DNA of 64,000 nucleotides from Burhinus oedicnemus (lineage: Eukaryota > Chordata > Aves > Charadriiformes > Burhinidae): assembly GCA_008921705.1 (NCBI GenBank), contig VFFE01006671.1, positions 724,506 through 788,505 on the forward strand, in the 5' to 3' direction. Positions 11,901 to 25,600 of this stretch are shown here, piece by piece. The position numbers and the translations under genes were made by a program. Each line of letters begins with the position of its first letter. Within the stretch, counting starts at the first letter, position 1. The notes under the pieces were generated by a model. The model did not search any database. It was not told the DNA's origin and was given only the letters and a program-made list of their open reading frames with translations.

Positions 11901-14900
11901 GACATTGGCATCTGCCTGCGGCGAGCAAGGTGGAGCTGTGTCTGGTGCTCCCTCACACATGCTGTGGTACAGGCACTTGCTCAGCCCCACCAGGTGGGGT
12001 GGAAAGGCTGCTTTTAGCATAAGGAACAGGTAAAAATATATACACAGTGGTGGTGAGGATGTAATAACGCTAAAAGATTTTTCTTAGCTCTTTTAGAGTT
12101 TGTGGTACAGACCAATGCTTTTAGCCTAAGGCAAGCCAAAGAGAGATGTCACAAGAAGAATGGAAGGCAACGGGGAGAGGCAAGATGGGGCAGAAGGAAT
12201 AAACATTTCACCTGTGCAGCTGGGACCAACCACAGAACAAGGTCAGGCTGGTTTAGGTAACCAAATTAAAATAAGGCTGATGTTTAGACGGAGTCTTCCT
12301 GCAACAGTACATCCATTTACCATATTTGTAACATGCTTTTTTCTGTTGGTGATAGTGTAATACAGCAGTGGGCTCTGGCTGGCGTCAGGGCCAGAACATG
12401 CCCCCTGCTCCTAGGAGTTTAACTCTGTGCTTAAAGCTGGCTGGTTGATAAAAGATGCCTTGGCCAGCCTGGGAGCTTTTCAAGGGAAGTGACCTCAGCA
12501 AGGGCTCCCCCACTTTTTCTCAGGAGATGCTTTTAGGCTGAGGATCTTGCATCTGGCCCCTGCCTGAGCTGCAACCCCAGGCGTGTCACAGCCCTGCCTG
12601 TGCCTGGCCTTGGGGACCAATGACCCTGCCTCAGGCTCTCACTGCTCCCTGGTAACCTGGACGAGTACTTTTGCCCTCACAGCATCTGAGACACAGGCAC
12701 AACTGAGCTCTGTTGAGCTGACCACCCATTAGTGCTTAACATTCTAAACCTTATCAGAATCAGATTTTCAGTATTGGGACAGAGGTTAGTGGTTCATATT
12801 TCTTGCATGGATTTTAAATTGTGTTCAGATGTTTGAAGATACAAGTGAGAAAAGTAATTTTAATTCTGCAGGTTACAGAGGGCAATGCTAAAAGACCAAT
12901 TAATTGATTTTTTTATTTGCTGTTGGCTTGGTCTCCTACAAATATCAAGATTCTTCCTATTAAGTTTGTAAAATCATTCCACTTACCCATTTTCTTCATG
13001 CAGTAGCTGTATCACGTCATTCAGATCCATTTGATATGCTGCATAGTCGGTATTTTCAGTAAAGTTTTTCCAAACCCAGTCCTTTGGAATACTGGTTTTC
13101 TCCCTGGAATTGGTGTCAGGAGCTCTTTTATCTCTGACTTACAGCTGCGGGTCAACAGTGTTTTAGTAAGTGTATCCGAGGCAGTAAGTATACAAAGGGC
13201 AATAGGAGAGTGCTATAACCATGATGGTCTAAAAAGGGAAGTGAGGTTGGTCCATAGGAAGATGAAATATGTTGTGTAAGGCCCACCTGTTACAATTAAA
13301 ATAAACGTATACTTCAGAGATCCCAGGGCTTCCCCAGATCAGTGTGGAGTACCTTCATAACTGAGGGGCAACCTAACAATTTCTGTTGACCTTAGCAGCC
13401 CTCCTGGGTCAGATTCAGAAACTCTCTGACTTCAGACTAGGTAAACTACATTGTAGTTAATGACTGCATGCTCCGACTTTCATGTGATCAGTGCTTGAAG
13501 GGTAGTGATTGGAGCCTACTGTCCATGGTTTATTAGCACACTGTCCTTTTAACACATACACCTGCATGAAGAAAATACCTTTGTATGTAGTCTGAGGACT
13601 TCTTTCATCACTTTTCATTTAGAGCAGTCTCTAAGAGAGGGTTTTGCTGGAGTAAGAAGCTCAGCATAGAACTCTAATAAGGCAAAACTTGAAAGACACC
13701 AATCTATCCTACAGCAGTGACACATTACGTAAACAGAACACTGTAATCTGCTAAGATAATCGTTTTCTCAGGATGCAGGTTGCTGCCATCTGCCCTTTAT
13801 AGAAGGGACTTTTTGTATATGGTTGCTGGGAAGGGAACTTCTCCAAAACCAGCAGTTGGCAATGGACGTCTTCACCTCCCCGTCTGCCCGTGAATTTCCC
13901 GGACTTTTGGAGAACCCGTGGCTTGCCTCTGGGCTTACACGTCCTCTGGATGATTGCGCACACCACTTCTCTGGTCTGGCTGACTCAGAAGAGGCAATGC
14001 ATTTCTAGTGACTTGATAAGAGATGTCGGTTACAAAAGAAAATATGGCACAAAACATAATTTTGGATTGAAGTTAAGACAATTCTTACTTTTCTGTTTCA
14101 CTGTTCACTGCCTTGGGCTCCTTAAGCATATCCAACTCACAGGCACTGAGGAACCAGGGTTGAAAGACACACTCTTTCTTTTAGGTGACCTCCTTAATAC
14201 TGGATGAAATATTTTACCACATTTTTTCTGGCAGAGTGTCCTGTTGTGGCCAATGCAAATACAGTAATTGTGGCTTGCCTGAAGGATCATTATGCCTGAA
14301 ATTCAAAATATTTCCTGGTTGTACTCTCTTCTTCTCATTATAACATTTTCCATATGGCATAAATGCAGCCAGTTGTCCCCTGCCCAGTCACCCTGCCCAG
14401 CTCTCCTAGATCCTGAGCGTACAACACCCTGAGTGTCGTACATCCAGGCATCATTCTTGGTAGCAGGTCTGCGACTTTTGGAACAGGATCAGCTTTCTGA
14501 TACTTGACATGATCAGGCATTTGTCTGCCCTGAGGGATCCTGAACACTGCCCACTGCCAGAGCATGAATTTCTGGGCTCTGACTGCTGCTCAGATCGGGT
14601 CATTTGGACTCAAAGCACACGCTGTGCTCTGGCTCGGTCCCTTGTGGGGACACTGGGGATGTCAGGGTACAGCTATACTACAGAGCAGACCTGCTGTGGG
14701 CGACCAAGCCAACAGCAAATTAAAAAAAATCAATTAATTGGTCTTTAGCATTGTCCTCTATAACCTGCAGAACTCAAATTATTTTTCTGACTTTTATCTT
14801 TAAACATTTGAATACAATTTAAAATCCTTGCAAGAAATAACAGCCACTAACCTCCCTCCCAGTACTGAGTTTTGAATCCATATCCTTTCATAGCAATAGT

Positions 14901-16435
14901 CTCTGTTACTTATGAAAAGTAATTTGTCAGGAAATGTATTCTTTTATGAAGAAAATACACCACCATATTTTCATCTTTGGCACAGAAGTATGAAGTGAAA
15001 ATAATTATTCTTTAGGCAGTTTAATTGATTTGAATGTTCCTACAGAAGAGTTAGTTCCTGTATAGTAGTCTCTGTATAGATTGCAGAATGCTTTAGAAAA
15101 TAAAAGAAAATGTGTTAAAGGCTTCCGAGCTAGCTACAGATATATACATATAGATTAAAGAATCTTTTTGTTTCATACCATAAGTAAAGAAAAACCTAAA
15201 TCCTCTTGCTAAAATGAAGACGATCTATGTACATTGAGATCACTCTAGGTCTGTGCCCTCTTCAGGCATTCAGTTAAACATTTGCTGTTTTGTTAAATTC
15301 ATTCCCATATAGCAAATAAACTTAAGACTGTTACTTTTAATGAAATCTGTGGGCTTAAGCTCAGGCAAAATTAGGTCTCTCCTAATACATCTCTAATTCA
15401 GCCTTTCCCATCGTACACTGGCCCTGTTTTGTGGGGTTTAGCAGCTCACACGGTGAGCCAAGGAGCAAAGGTCGCTCAGCACAGCGCTCTTCGCAGCACT
15501 GGAAAGAGAAGCAAGAGAGCTGTAGGTACACCAATGGTGTCTGTGGAGCCCGGCACTGCAGGGCTGATTTAGCCTTGTATCTGCATCCGAGCCGGACAAA
15601 TGAATGCTCTTTCTTTTGAACTTCCAATGCACTTGGTTATGGCCTCTCTTTCCAGGCTGTGTTTTGATTTTCCACGCATCTTCTAATTCTTTTAATGCTT
15701 ACCTGCCAACCTCTACTGAAGCCATCCATGCCCAAGCTCTGCACTGTACATCAGAGAGATGGTGCATGTAAGAAATCACGGACACTGGGAATCATTGTGT
15801 ATTATATATTTGCATCGGCATGTATCCTTAAAATTTCCTGTTTTGCAGTAACTTTATACAGAATATTTTTCTCTGTTTTAGTGGCAATAGTCACTTTTTT
15901 GTTACTTGAGACCATCTGCCAAAAATAATTACTTAAAGCTTACGCCTGCTCTCCTATTTCCTGGTTTTGGCCTGATGCAGCCCAACCTGATTTCCAGGGT
16001 ATTACTTTTAATTTATAGCAGTCAGTGCAGGATCAAATGTATGGCATTGAGAGAGGCCGCAGTCCTGCAAACATTCTTTTTCTCCTTTCCTCTGAGATGT
16101 CTGAGTTACCATATGCAGACTATATACGGGGCAAACCTGGCAGGGCAATTGTGCTGTGGCGGTTGTGGTAGAGGCAGAATTTAGCCAGGAACAGCTAGCT
16201 TTATCCCTATAGGCGTGTATCCATCTGTCCACCCATGCTTTAGCCATGTGTGCTTTTTATCATATCTGCTTGTCACTATATAATTGTATTAACAGCATTT
16301 CCTGTAGACTGGCACTGAGATATGTTCACAAGTCTTTTTCTATACTCCTGTAAAAGTGCTTTTTAACAGCTTATGAACATTTTTTTTTTAAGCCAAAAGA
16401 ACGTTTCCAAGCCATTCACATGTGCAAGAAGTGCT
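8901..16435. other. Intergenic stretch between CD164 promoter and PPIL6 3' end
   Basis: No conserved coding exon, RNA gene or clear transposon was recognised in these 7.5 kb. The short open frames on both strands lack splice-phase continuity and family similarity. The stretch at about 12,360-12,720 is more GC-rich than its surroundings, without an identifiable element. A small AT microsatellite lies near 10,851-10,861. Confidence 0.5.
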
Positions 16436-16441
16436 TTTATT
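16436..16441 (-). terminator. Probable PPIL6 polyadenylation signal AATAAA
   Basis: The minus strand carries AATAAA about 91 bases after the PPIL6 stop codon (16,532-16,534). It is the first canonical signal downstream and would give a short 3' UTR of about 110-120 bases. Confidence 0.6.
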
Positions 16442-16531
16442 TTTGCCTTAAGTGAAAGCCGTCAAGGTCTGTAAGAAGCTGAGCGGAAAATAGTGCTTTA
16501 CCTTACAGCAGGCAGGAAAACCAGCTGGTGA

Positions 16532-16643
16532 TCATGGCTCAAAGGTGCCACAGTTAATAATCTTGCAGGGTACCATAGGCCTTTCGTTATATGTAGGTAC
16601 GACTTCCAGTCTCTGGAGGACCTCCGTGCCCTCGATCAGTTGC
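16532..16643 (-). CDS. PPIL6: PPIL6 exon 8: C-terminus and stop
   Basis: A 112-nt terminal coding exon after acceptor CCTGTAG, encoding [36 protein letters not shown] and TGA. The [13 protein letters not shown] junction is the normal cyclophilin C-terminal helix. Confidence 0.92.
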
Positions 16644-19600
16644 CTACAGGAGGGAGAAAGTGCACACATGATCTGCCTCTGTCCAGAGCCAGCTCTGCAG
16701 CCTCTGGCTTGTGCGGTGCTGTAAGAAACCCAGGCACTGGTTTCCTACCGACAGGCTGCACCTGCTCTGCTCTTTAAAAAGTTGTTCTTCACAATGGAGC
16801 TGCAAATGCTATCAGTTCTTGATTAAGTAGCATTTAGTTGGCATTTTGGGAGAGGTTTGGCTTTATGCAGCTGCATTTATTTAAAGAAATAAGCATTGTA
16901 CCATATGCCCTGGCTACAAATGGCCATTACTTTTGAGGAGAAAGAAGTCAAGAGACATGATGTCAGTAGTGACAGTATTAGAAGTGACTCCCTGAGAAGT
17001 ATCTTTCATTCCCTTCCTTCACAACACCAACCTGAATCCTGAAAACAGTCCAACATTTTGCAATCTTGACAGTTTTCAGCCTCCCACACTGTGGGAGCAG
17101 GAGCTGTGCCTCCTGCAGGCACCATGCGTGGCGATGGATGCCAGCAGTGCTCCAGAAAGCTTCATATCCCACCCCACCCCATCCCATCCAGCACAGTGGT
17201 ACCAAGCGGGGATGTTAGAAGGACTGAGCAGAGCAGAGCTGGAAAGTGCCCGGCTGTCCTCATCACATACAGTGGCTGCTTTTTGCTCCCTCATGATTAA
17301 ACTCCCACTCAGATTTAAGAGGCCCTAGCTATAAGACCGTGGATCACACACCTTTCAGATTGCACAGAGCTGGTAGCAAGGCAGAAACTCGAGGCGAACG
17401 CCACCAGCCAGCAATCGCTTTTGGTTTGTTCTCCATAGGTTAGACAGTTGTGCTTTTCGCTCCCTTTAAAAATGGTGTCTTTCTCCATGATGTGGTTACA
17501 TGCGAACGGTGCTGTGAAATTCTTGTTCTGTGGTAACGCATGTATATTTTACTCTCTTACATCATGCAAACTCCTCAGAGCAATAATCTTCTTTATTATA
17601 GTCCTGAAAATCTAAAAACCTTAACAGCACCAGCTGTATACGTTGACCTACCGAGAACAAACCCTTGGCACACATTTGCTAAAATAATTTCCTTCAGCTT
17701 GTGAGGACAGAGCAGAGCCCAGAGGCTTTGCTCAACACCCTCCTGTCTGTCAGGACCCACCTTCAGCTGGCATCGAGCAATGCAGCCATCGGTTTGTAGC
17801 CTTCATCCTGAAGAGGCCCCGGCAGCTTTGCCATAAGGTTTTCCAGCTTGAGCAAGCCAGGCCAGGGCAGAGAAAGGGAGGGATGTGTGTCATTAGGTAC
17901 TTCAAATCTGACTTAGCCACCCTCCTCCTGGCTAGAGGCATCTGTGTTGCAGCTGTCGTAGGGATTTCATGGATGCTTCCACCCGGGCAGCAATGTCCTG
18001 TGGGGCCAGGCTAGCCTCCCGCGCACTCCAGTGGTGGCAAACTTGTGTGTACCTACCCGAAAGCCACGTATTTTTTGTCCAGGTAGGGAGCTGGCTGGAG
18101 GGTGATGTAGAACTGCGAGCCATTGCTGTGCCGGCCCTTGTTGGCCATCCCGAGGACCCCTCTTCCCTTGTGACGGACAGAGAAGCTTTCATCTAGGGAA
18201 AGAGTTTGGGGATGAAAGGCCGCAGGTGTGTTGCTCCCTTTGCTGCTATTCACTGTACAGCTCCATCCTGCCAGCTCTCACAAGCTCCCCTTTCCTCCTT
18301 CCCTGCTCTCCCTTTCCCTTCTCCTTTTCCCCTAAAGGTTTCATCAAGTCTCATGCGAGCAAAGTCTGATTTGAATCATGACCTTCCTTGAAAGAGCTTC
18401 CCACTACTGCCTAGTGCTTAAGCCAGTAAAGAAGCTAAATTAAAAATATCCTTAAAAAAGCACCCTAGTTGTTTCTGAGTATTAGAGCCCCAGCAACGAT
18501 GCCTCTGGCTCCCTGTTGTTGGTCTGTAATGCCTCTCAGCGGAGGAGCTCGGGGCACTTAGCACGGCATTTCCCTGCAGCTTCTTGGGATTATTCCCACT
18601 GTACAGATGAGGAAGGCAGGAGGCAGAGTGGACACTCCAAGCACAGCTTCTGCTCTGCCTGCCCTCATGCCACTGCCTGTGATGAAGAGGAGAAGATCCC
18701 CCGTGAGCACAGACAGGGCTGTGAGGGCAGGACATGCCTGGCAGGGGCGGGATGCCCGGCTGCTCCCGGTGCTCAGTGACTCGTGTGGGAGGGTGAGCAG
18801 GAGACTTCTTTAGCCAAATAAAATGACAGAGCTCAATAAATGGAGAGCAGATATTTAGTTCAGGAGGCCAGGGTACTCCCAGATCAGAAGCTTTGTTCAG
18901 CAGCTGGGGGGAGGAGAGGACGCAGGTGATGGGAGCGAGAGCTGTGAAGAGAATCCTCCATGCCGGCTGAGGAAGGACTAGTGAGGGAGAGAAGAAATGA
19001 CTCTCAAGAGGGATGACTGGGGAAGGATAGGCATTAGGCGTGCTTGGGTTTGGGGAATGATGGCAAGGACTTGATTCCTTCTTCTCTGTGGAGGGGAGCC
19101 CTGCTACAAGTTGGGGAGCAGGGAGTCCAGTGGTCCTGACCTCCTCCATCACCCATCTCTGATCTGATCACACTGAACAGTCAAGAGGCCCATGGAGCTC
19201 TCAACAAGCTTGAAGGAAACTGTAGAAATATTTATGTTTTACTGTTCTCTGATTTTTTTTTTAAATTCTTTTTACCCTGTTGGAGTGCCTTCTCAGAAAC
19301 TGATTCATAAAAATGGTAATTAAATTTTAACTGAACAGTTACTCCCTGACCGCTGCCTTGTGGTTTGCAAAATGACTTCAGCAGACTAATTTTGGAGTAG
19401 GATGCTTTGTCCTATGACATGACGCTCCAGTCCGAGTGATTCTCTGTAATTACCTCAGTCCTTTCAGCTCATTACAGTAAAATGCAGTTGCATCCCATTA
19501 ATTTCAGCAAGCGTTGCAGTGCCTGGACATGTGCCAAGTGCAGAGTCTCCCAGAACATTACTGGCTGACAGAGGCATCTCTCACCCTTTTCGGATATCGA

Positions 19601-22600
19601 AGATATTTGTCCTCTGCCCTCAGTGTAAAATAGTTTGGCGGGAAGTACTGGGAAAGCAATCTAAGCCTTAAAATATAAAAGCATACCCAAGTGAACACCT
19701 TTATCAAGGATGAAAAGCAACTTTTAATTAAAAAGAGGGAGGGGAAGAGTTAGCAATCCTCTCCTTTAATACATCAACACATGGAGTATATGCAGTATGG
19801 GTAATAAAACTCTTCCAGGGACATTTTCAAGGTTGACAGATTCAAAATTAAATCCACCTTAAAATTAATTCAGCGATTTTTGATGCATTGTCACCTTCCT
19901 ACATGACATGGCAGCTTCTTTCCTGGGTAGCACAGGGAAAGCACAAGCTCTGCCTGGAGGAGAAGGATGGAGCCAGGAGCAAAACGCTGTGTGCTGGGCT
20001 GGGGCTTCATGCCATAGCCTGGGCAGTGTGCGTGGGGCCATAGCTCTCCTGTATGCAGAAGTGCCTATGCACCCCCAAACTCATTTTCCTCCACGGACGA
20101 TTTCTACCCAAACAGAAAGTGCGAAGGGAGCGAGATGTGCACTAGCACAAATCTATTGGGTAGCATTGCTGGTAAAAAGAATTCACAAACTTTTAAATCC
20201 TCAGTGACGTCCACCTTGCAAAAAATTTAACAGCCAGCCCTCATTTTGTCCAATACCAGCTTATGTCCTTTCTGAGATGTGCGTGTCCTGAGAGTCTAGG
20301 CTTGCTGCTATTTCCAGAGCTCCAGCATGAAAGAAGTGACTTTTGCCCCTTCCTGCCCAGTCTAGGGAGGGCGTAGCATTTACTGCCTTAAGTCCCACAT
20401 GCCAGGCTTCCACTTCCAGCAGGTTTCCTGTCCACCAGTGCTGGGTCTCGACTGGGCAGAGTGGGCTAGTGACCCGCCTCCAGCCAGGTTTTGCTCCATC
20501 TGTCCCAGGGCCTTGAGGTGAGAGCAGCTTCTCCTTGTGTCCAGGCTCTTCAGCCTCTTGGGAAAGAAAGTTTTCATCTACACTTGGCATTTCTGATCTC
20601 ACTGTTGGCTGCTGCCCAGCCTGCTCAAATGTCATCTCATTTGCACCATTGGCAGTGGGAAAGCTTTTATATAGGGCAACATAAATCAGTTTCAAAAGTG
20701 CTTTAACTGTCATAAAACATCTTTATGGGTAACATTTAATCTAGACAGAAGATCTCAAATGTCTATGTCAATTATGTGGATTGTTTTTCTTAAATATTGC
20801 ATGTTATAATGTTCTTTTTCTCTTTAAGTTTTATTACTTTATACCAGTATGGGGGAACATTTTTTGTTAAACAGCTCATGTTTGTCATTTCTCGACTTTT
20901 ATGACTTTATATGAGATTGAGAAGTAACTCCCCTTACATCCGCAGACTCACGTAACCACTGGTAGTGATGCCTGCAGTGTGCCCAAGCCCGAAAAGCTGC
21001 CCAAGGTCCAGGAAACCTAGAGTTAAAGCCGACTTACTTCCATTGTAATGGAAGAAAGTAATGGGGTAATGTACTGGGGTAATGGCTTCAAAGTGGAAGA
21101 GGGTAGATTTAGATTAGATATTAGGAAGAAATTTTTCATTATGAGGGTGGTGAGGCACTGGAACAGGTTGCCCAGGGAAGCTCTGGATGCCTGGAAGTGT
21201 TCAAGGCCAGGCTGGATGGGGCTTTTGAGCAACCTGATCTGATGGAAGGTGTCCCTGGCCATGGCAGGGGGGTTGGAACTAAATAATCTTTAAGGTCCCT
21301 TCCAACCCAAACCATTCTACAATTCTATGATTTTATGATTCTATGATTGCTTTAAATGCATTTAAAGAAGTGATATCGGGTACCTGGAGATCTGTAGCTA
21401 GTCCACCTCTGCGTTTCTAAGGTCCTGTCCACAAAGGCGAGTGTTGGCAGTTTGAAGTAGGTGAGTGGGTGACTATTAGCCCTCATTCAGGCAGGGAGAA
21501 GGGGCTGGTGGAGCTGAGCCTTGGGCAGGGGACATCAGAGGAGGGGGCCAAGGTTACAGATCAGACCTTGCTAAAGCAGTCCACTCATGCTAATGCAAGC
21601 AGATAATAATTCTGACTGAAAAGCAAACTGTTTTGCTTTAGGGAGATGAAAGGAAATTCCCAGGTTATTCTGTGAATAAGATCAGGTAAACAACTTGATT
21701 TTTGTGGAAATTTGCCATTTGTGCAGTAAGATAGCTGAGGAACTATACCTTCAAAGGTGGGACCGTAAATTGACTCTCCTTCGTCTCCCTTTCCAGTTAT
21801 GATGTCTGCAGGGTAGATAAAAGTAACCATCAGAGACCAGGTTTATCACAGGCGTTATTGGGGGTTGTCAGTGAGCAGCTCAGCCAAAGTCAGAGACGTG
21901 GGTTGTGCATTAGCCTAGGGGAACAACTGCATCCATCTTTCTGTTTTACTACCAAAATTTAGCAGACCTTTGGGAAGAGCTCTGCTTCCATCCCAAGAGG
22001 TGGTCTCTCTATGGAAAACTATTTCACACGGTGCATTTAGTCACTCTCCCTCTTAGAAGGTCCAGCATCTCCTGCTGGGAGAGCTCCTGCAGTGGCAGTG
22101 GCCAGCTGAGGAAGGAGTGCCCTGGAGAAGGACGTCTATCAGAGGGAGTGAGCTTAGAAGAAGGAAGGATGAAAACGCAGCTGTGGTATTATGGTGAGTT
22201 AAGACCACTAACTTGTCTAAGAAAAGAGATTTGATAAGAGAGGAACTCCTATCGAACCAGATTTCTCATGGGTGAGACACTAAAGAAGTCTGATGCATCT
22301 TTTTTTTTTTTTAAGAAGTCTGGTTTTGTTACTTTATTTAGACATTGTCTTACACCAGTCAGGTTATGGTTAGTCCTCTACAGTAGCAAGCTTGTTATTT
22401 TAGGTTGCTTTTATGGACTACATAGATATCTGCATAGTTATTAATGGGAAGTAGAAAGTGTATCTTCAAAGTATAAACTTAAAATGGATTTAAGCATTCA
22501 CATTTGGAGCAGGTAAGGCAAATGTAGGTAAGAAATATAGAGAGATAAGATGGATGATAGACCAAAAGGGAGTAATGAAGGAAATGCCTTCTTATACACC

Positions 22601-25600
22601 TAACTATCTTGACTACCCTGGGGATGCCAGGTAAGCTGCATGACCCATCGTTTGTAGTGTCTTTCTCGTCAGTGCCAAACTCCAGGCATAGCACTGGCAT
22701 TCAAGCAACTCACCAGCACGTTTGGAAGGGCTCTGACACTTGGCTAAATGCCTCTGTACATTAATCTCTCCATAAAACAAGGAATATGTTTTTCTGTGGA
22801 TATTCTCAGTGTTTTCACGTTTCCAATTAGTTTCCTAATTACTCACCGAAGAACTTAATGGCAAAGAGTTAATGCTTTCAATTAGTTTCCTAAATTCTTT
22901 TGAAAAGGTCTTGGATAATCAAAAGAACAAATTATCCAAACTTTTCCTCTGTTTAGAAACTGAGATGACTAAAAGGGAAAATGTTTTCTGGTTTAAATAT
23001 ATATATATGTATATATTAAACATTAATTAAGAGACTGTCCTGCATGTTCTGTCATGCAGTTCAGCTATGTCTCCATGGATGAAGGCTGTTATTCATGCAG
23101 ATCACCCCACTTCCACTTCTATTGTAACTCAGATTTACTCAGGACACCTGGAAACGCACCTCCTCCTTGAATCCACCCATTTTTCACGAGGCGATGAAAA
23201 AGGGAGTTTTTGTAAGTGAGCTCTCGGCCGTCGCGGGGAGACTTTGCTCCACCGGCGCACAGGGCACGGAAATTCTCACAGGTCCTGGGACACGCGTCCG
23301 AAAAGAGCTGCAAAAGTGAGAAGAGGAAAACCTGTGAAATTCCTAGCTGACATCCACTGGCCAGATTTCTGTCCCCCCCTCCTTTGGCAGGTGAAACCAC
23401 CACGCTGGGTGTGCTTGTTCCTCGCTTTTGCTTTTCTCCTCTGTAACATACCTCAAAGAGAAGCCTCCCGATGGGCTGTTCCTCAATGGCTATCTCCAGG
23501 TACACAAACACGTGCTGTTTAAAGCAGAAGAACAAATGCAGTGAGGGAAAGGCCAGCTCTCCGTGCCGTGCTCGCTTCCTAACGCTGGCCAGGGTCCAGC
23601 TACCTGGCACGAATGGGCTCAGAAAATGTCCGCGGGATTAACATTGCAGAACAGCATTCCTACTATTTTGTTTAAATAAACAAAAAAGTAGAGGATGTTT
23701 AACTTCATTCTGGGCAGAAATAATCCTAACAGTGTGTTAAAGCAAACTACTGGGCAGGGCCTGCTTCTTCCCCTTACATTTGTTTACATGCCTGTTGTAG
23801 CCTATACAATACAGGCAGGAATAAATGAATCCGCAGGAATACCGACCGCCCCACCAAAATGGACATTTCTCGCTCTTCCCAGCCAGCCTCAAATCTGCAT
23901 ACCATCAACACTGTATCTTCTACATTAGTCATTTTAGTATGACATTTTATTTTTCTCTGCTCTCAATACCATGTCAGTGCCGGCAGCATCGCACCTCATG
24001 CCACCACGGCATTTCAGGGGATCTTGGCTGGGAAAGGAGAGCTTTGGCAGTTGGGCTTTTGGTACCCAGGAATAAAAGTACCCAAGAATTTTGGGACCCA
24101 AGGGCTGGGCAGTTTGGGATTTTGAAGCAGCATGGTTGCAGCGCGGTTGGCAATGCACTTTTGTGTGTTCAGCCCTGAAGCAGATAGTATGTGTTGGGCA
24201 TCCAGGCTAGTGTTTGCCCCTTCCTGGCTGCCGAGAGGCATGGAGGCTCTGCCGTCCTTGGCAGGGGATGCTCCCTGCTGGCCGCTCCAACCACGGCTCT
24301 GGCTCTGCCTTCACGGGCTAGAAACCAAGAAACTGCCGCTGCTGTTCTCTCTCTGCTTCCTCCTTGTGGTACCTGCCCTTCCGTAGAATCATAATCATTT
24401 TGGTTGGAAGAGACCTTTAAGATCACCAAGTCCAACCATCAACCTAACACTGCCAAGTTACCACTAAACCATGTCCCTCAGCACCACGTCTACCCGTCTT
24501 TTAAATACCTCCAGGGATGGTGACTCAACCACTTCCCTGGGCAGCCTGTTCCAATGTTTGAGAACCCTTTCTGTAAAGAAATTTTTCCTAATATCCAATC
24601 TAAACCTCCCCTGGTGCAACTTGAGGCTGTTTCCTCTTGTCCTATCGCTTGTTACTTGGGAGAAGAGATCGACCCCCACATTGCTACAACCTCCTTTCAG
24701 GTGGCTGTAGAGAGCGATAAGGTCTCTCCTCTGACAACCTTTCCAGCCACTTACAGTCCTTGTACTCTTTTTGTAAAACAGTGCTACTTGCCTGGCTGTT
24801 TTTCAGATATTTGCTGTAGAAATCCTCAGCAATTGCTTGGTAAAGTGTCTCGGGCTTAAAGTCACGATAGTCCCACTCACGGTAAGACCACTTGAGCAGC
24901 TCCTTCTCGTCCCCCAGCAGCTGGCCATCAACGAAGCACATCACTGAGGAGGCATATGCCCACACCTCACCTCTCAGTTCCTGCATTTCAGAGGGGAAAC
25001 AAAGCCTCGAGAGATTATTTACACATTTAGTGAAGAAGCAATCAGTAATAATCCACCACGCCTGTGATGTTTTTAGGTCTTTCCTACTTTTCAAACCACA
25101 AATCCCACCAACGAGAAGGTGTTGAGCAGCAGCTTTTAGTGAGGTGTGCTGATGCTGCACACAGTTACATGCCCTAAAGGTCCTGATACCACTGCTACGG
25201 GACATTATCGTGGCAACAGTCACTGGGGTGTCACTTTAGGGACAGCTCAGACCGAACAAGAAAAGCACCCGGAGAGCCCCATCCTGCCTCGAGGGCGTCA
25301 GAGGACATTAAATAAATTGGGGTGGAAAAGCTCACTTCTGAAATCTGTGGATGGCACCAAGCTGGGAGATGCTGCAGCCCCGGGAGAGGACTCGTGTCTG
25401 AAATAACCCGAGGAAGCGAGAGTTACCTTCTTTTTCTCCTGTAAATATTCATGCCATGCAAATTCTACCAAAGGCTGGATTACAGGATCTGCAAACTTGC
25501 TTGCAAACTTCAGCTTCAGAGCCTAGATTTTCAAGGTAAGGAAAAAAAAATTGCTTACAAGCAGTTTAATACCCCCTCCATCTATCACAGCTTGTATTTC

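Larger units (their letters stand above)
16644..23159 (-). other. PPIL6: PPIL6 introns 5-7
   Basis: Introns 16644-18056, 18193-21748 and 21806-23159 hold no extra exon. Intron 6 contains a MIR-like fragment, a CR1 tail and a GC-richer stretch (18,400-19,150) with a long chance open frame. An AT microsatellite lies at about 22,999-23,018 in intron 5. Confidence 0.55.

Noticed and set aside
18418..19152. 244-codon open frame on the minus strand in PPIL6 intron 6
   Set aside because: Low-complexity-looking composition rich in Pro, Ser, His and Cys, overlaps a MIR fragment, has no family similarity and no splice link to PPIL6. A chance frame in GC-richer sequence.
23995..24386. Several overlapping frames in PPIL6 intron 3
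   Set aside because: Inconsistent with each other, no family match, and partly within the CR1 insertion.
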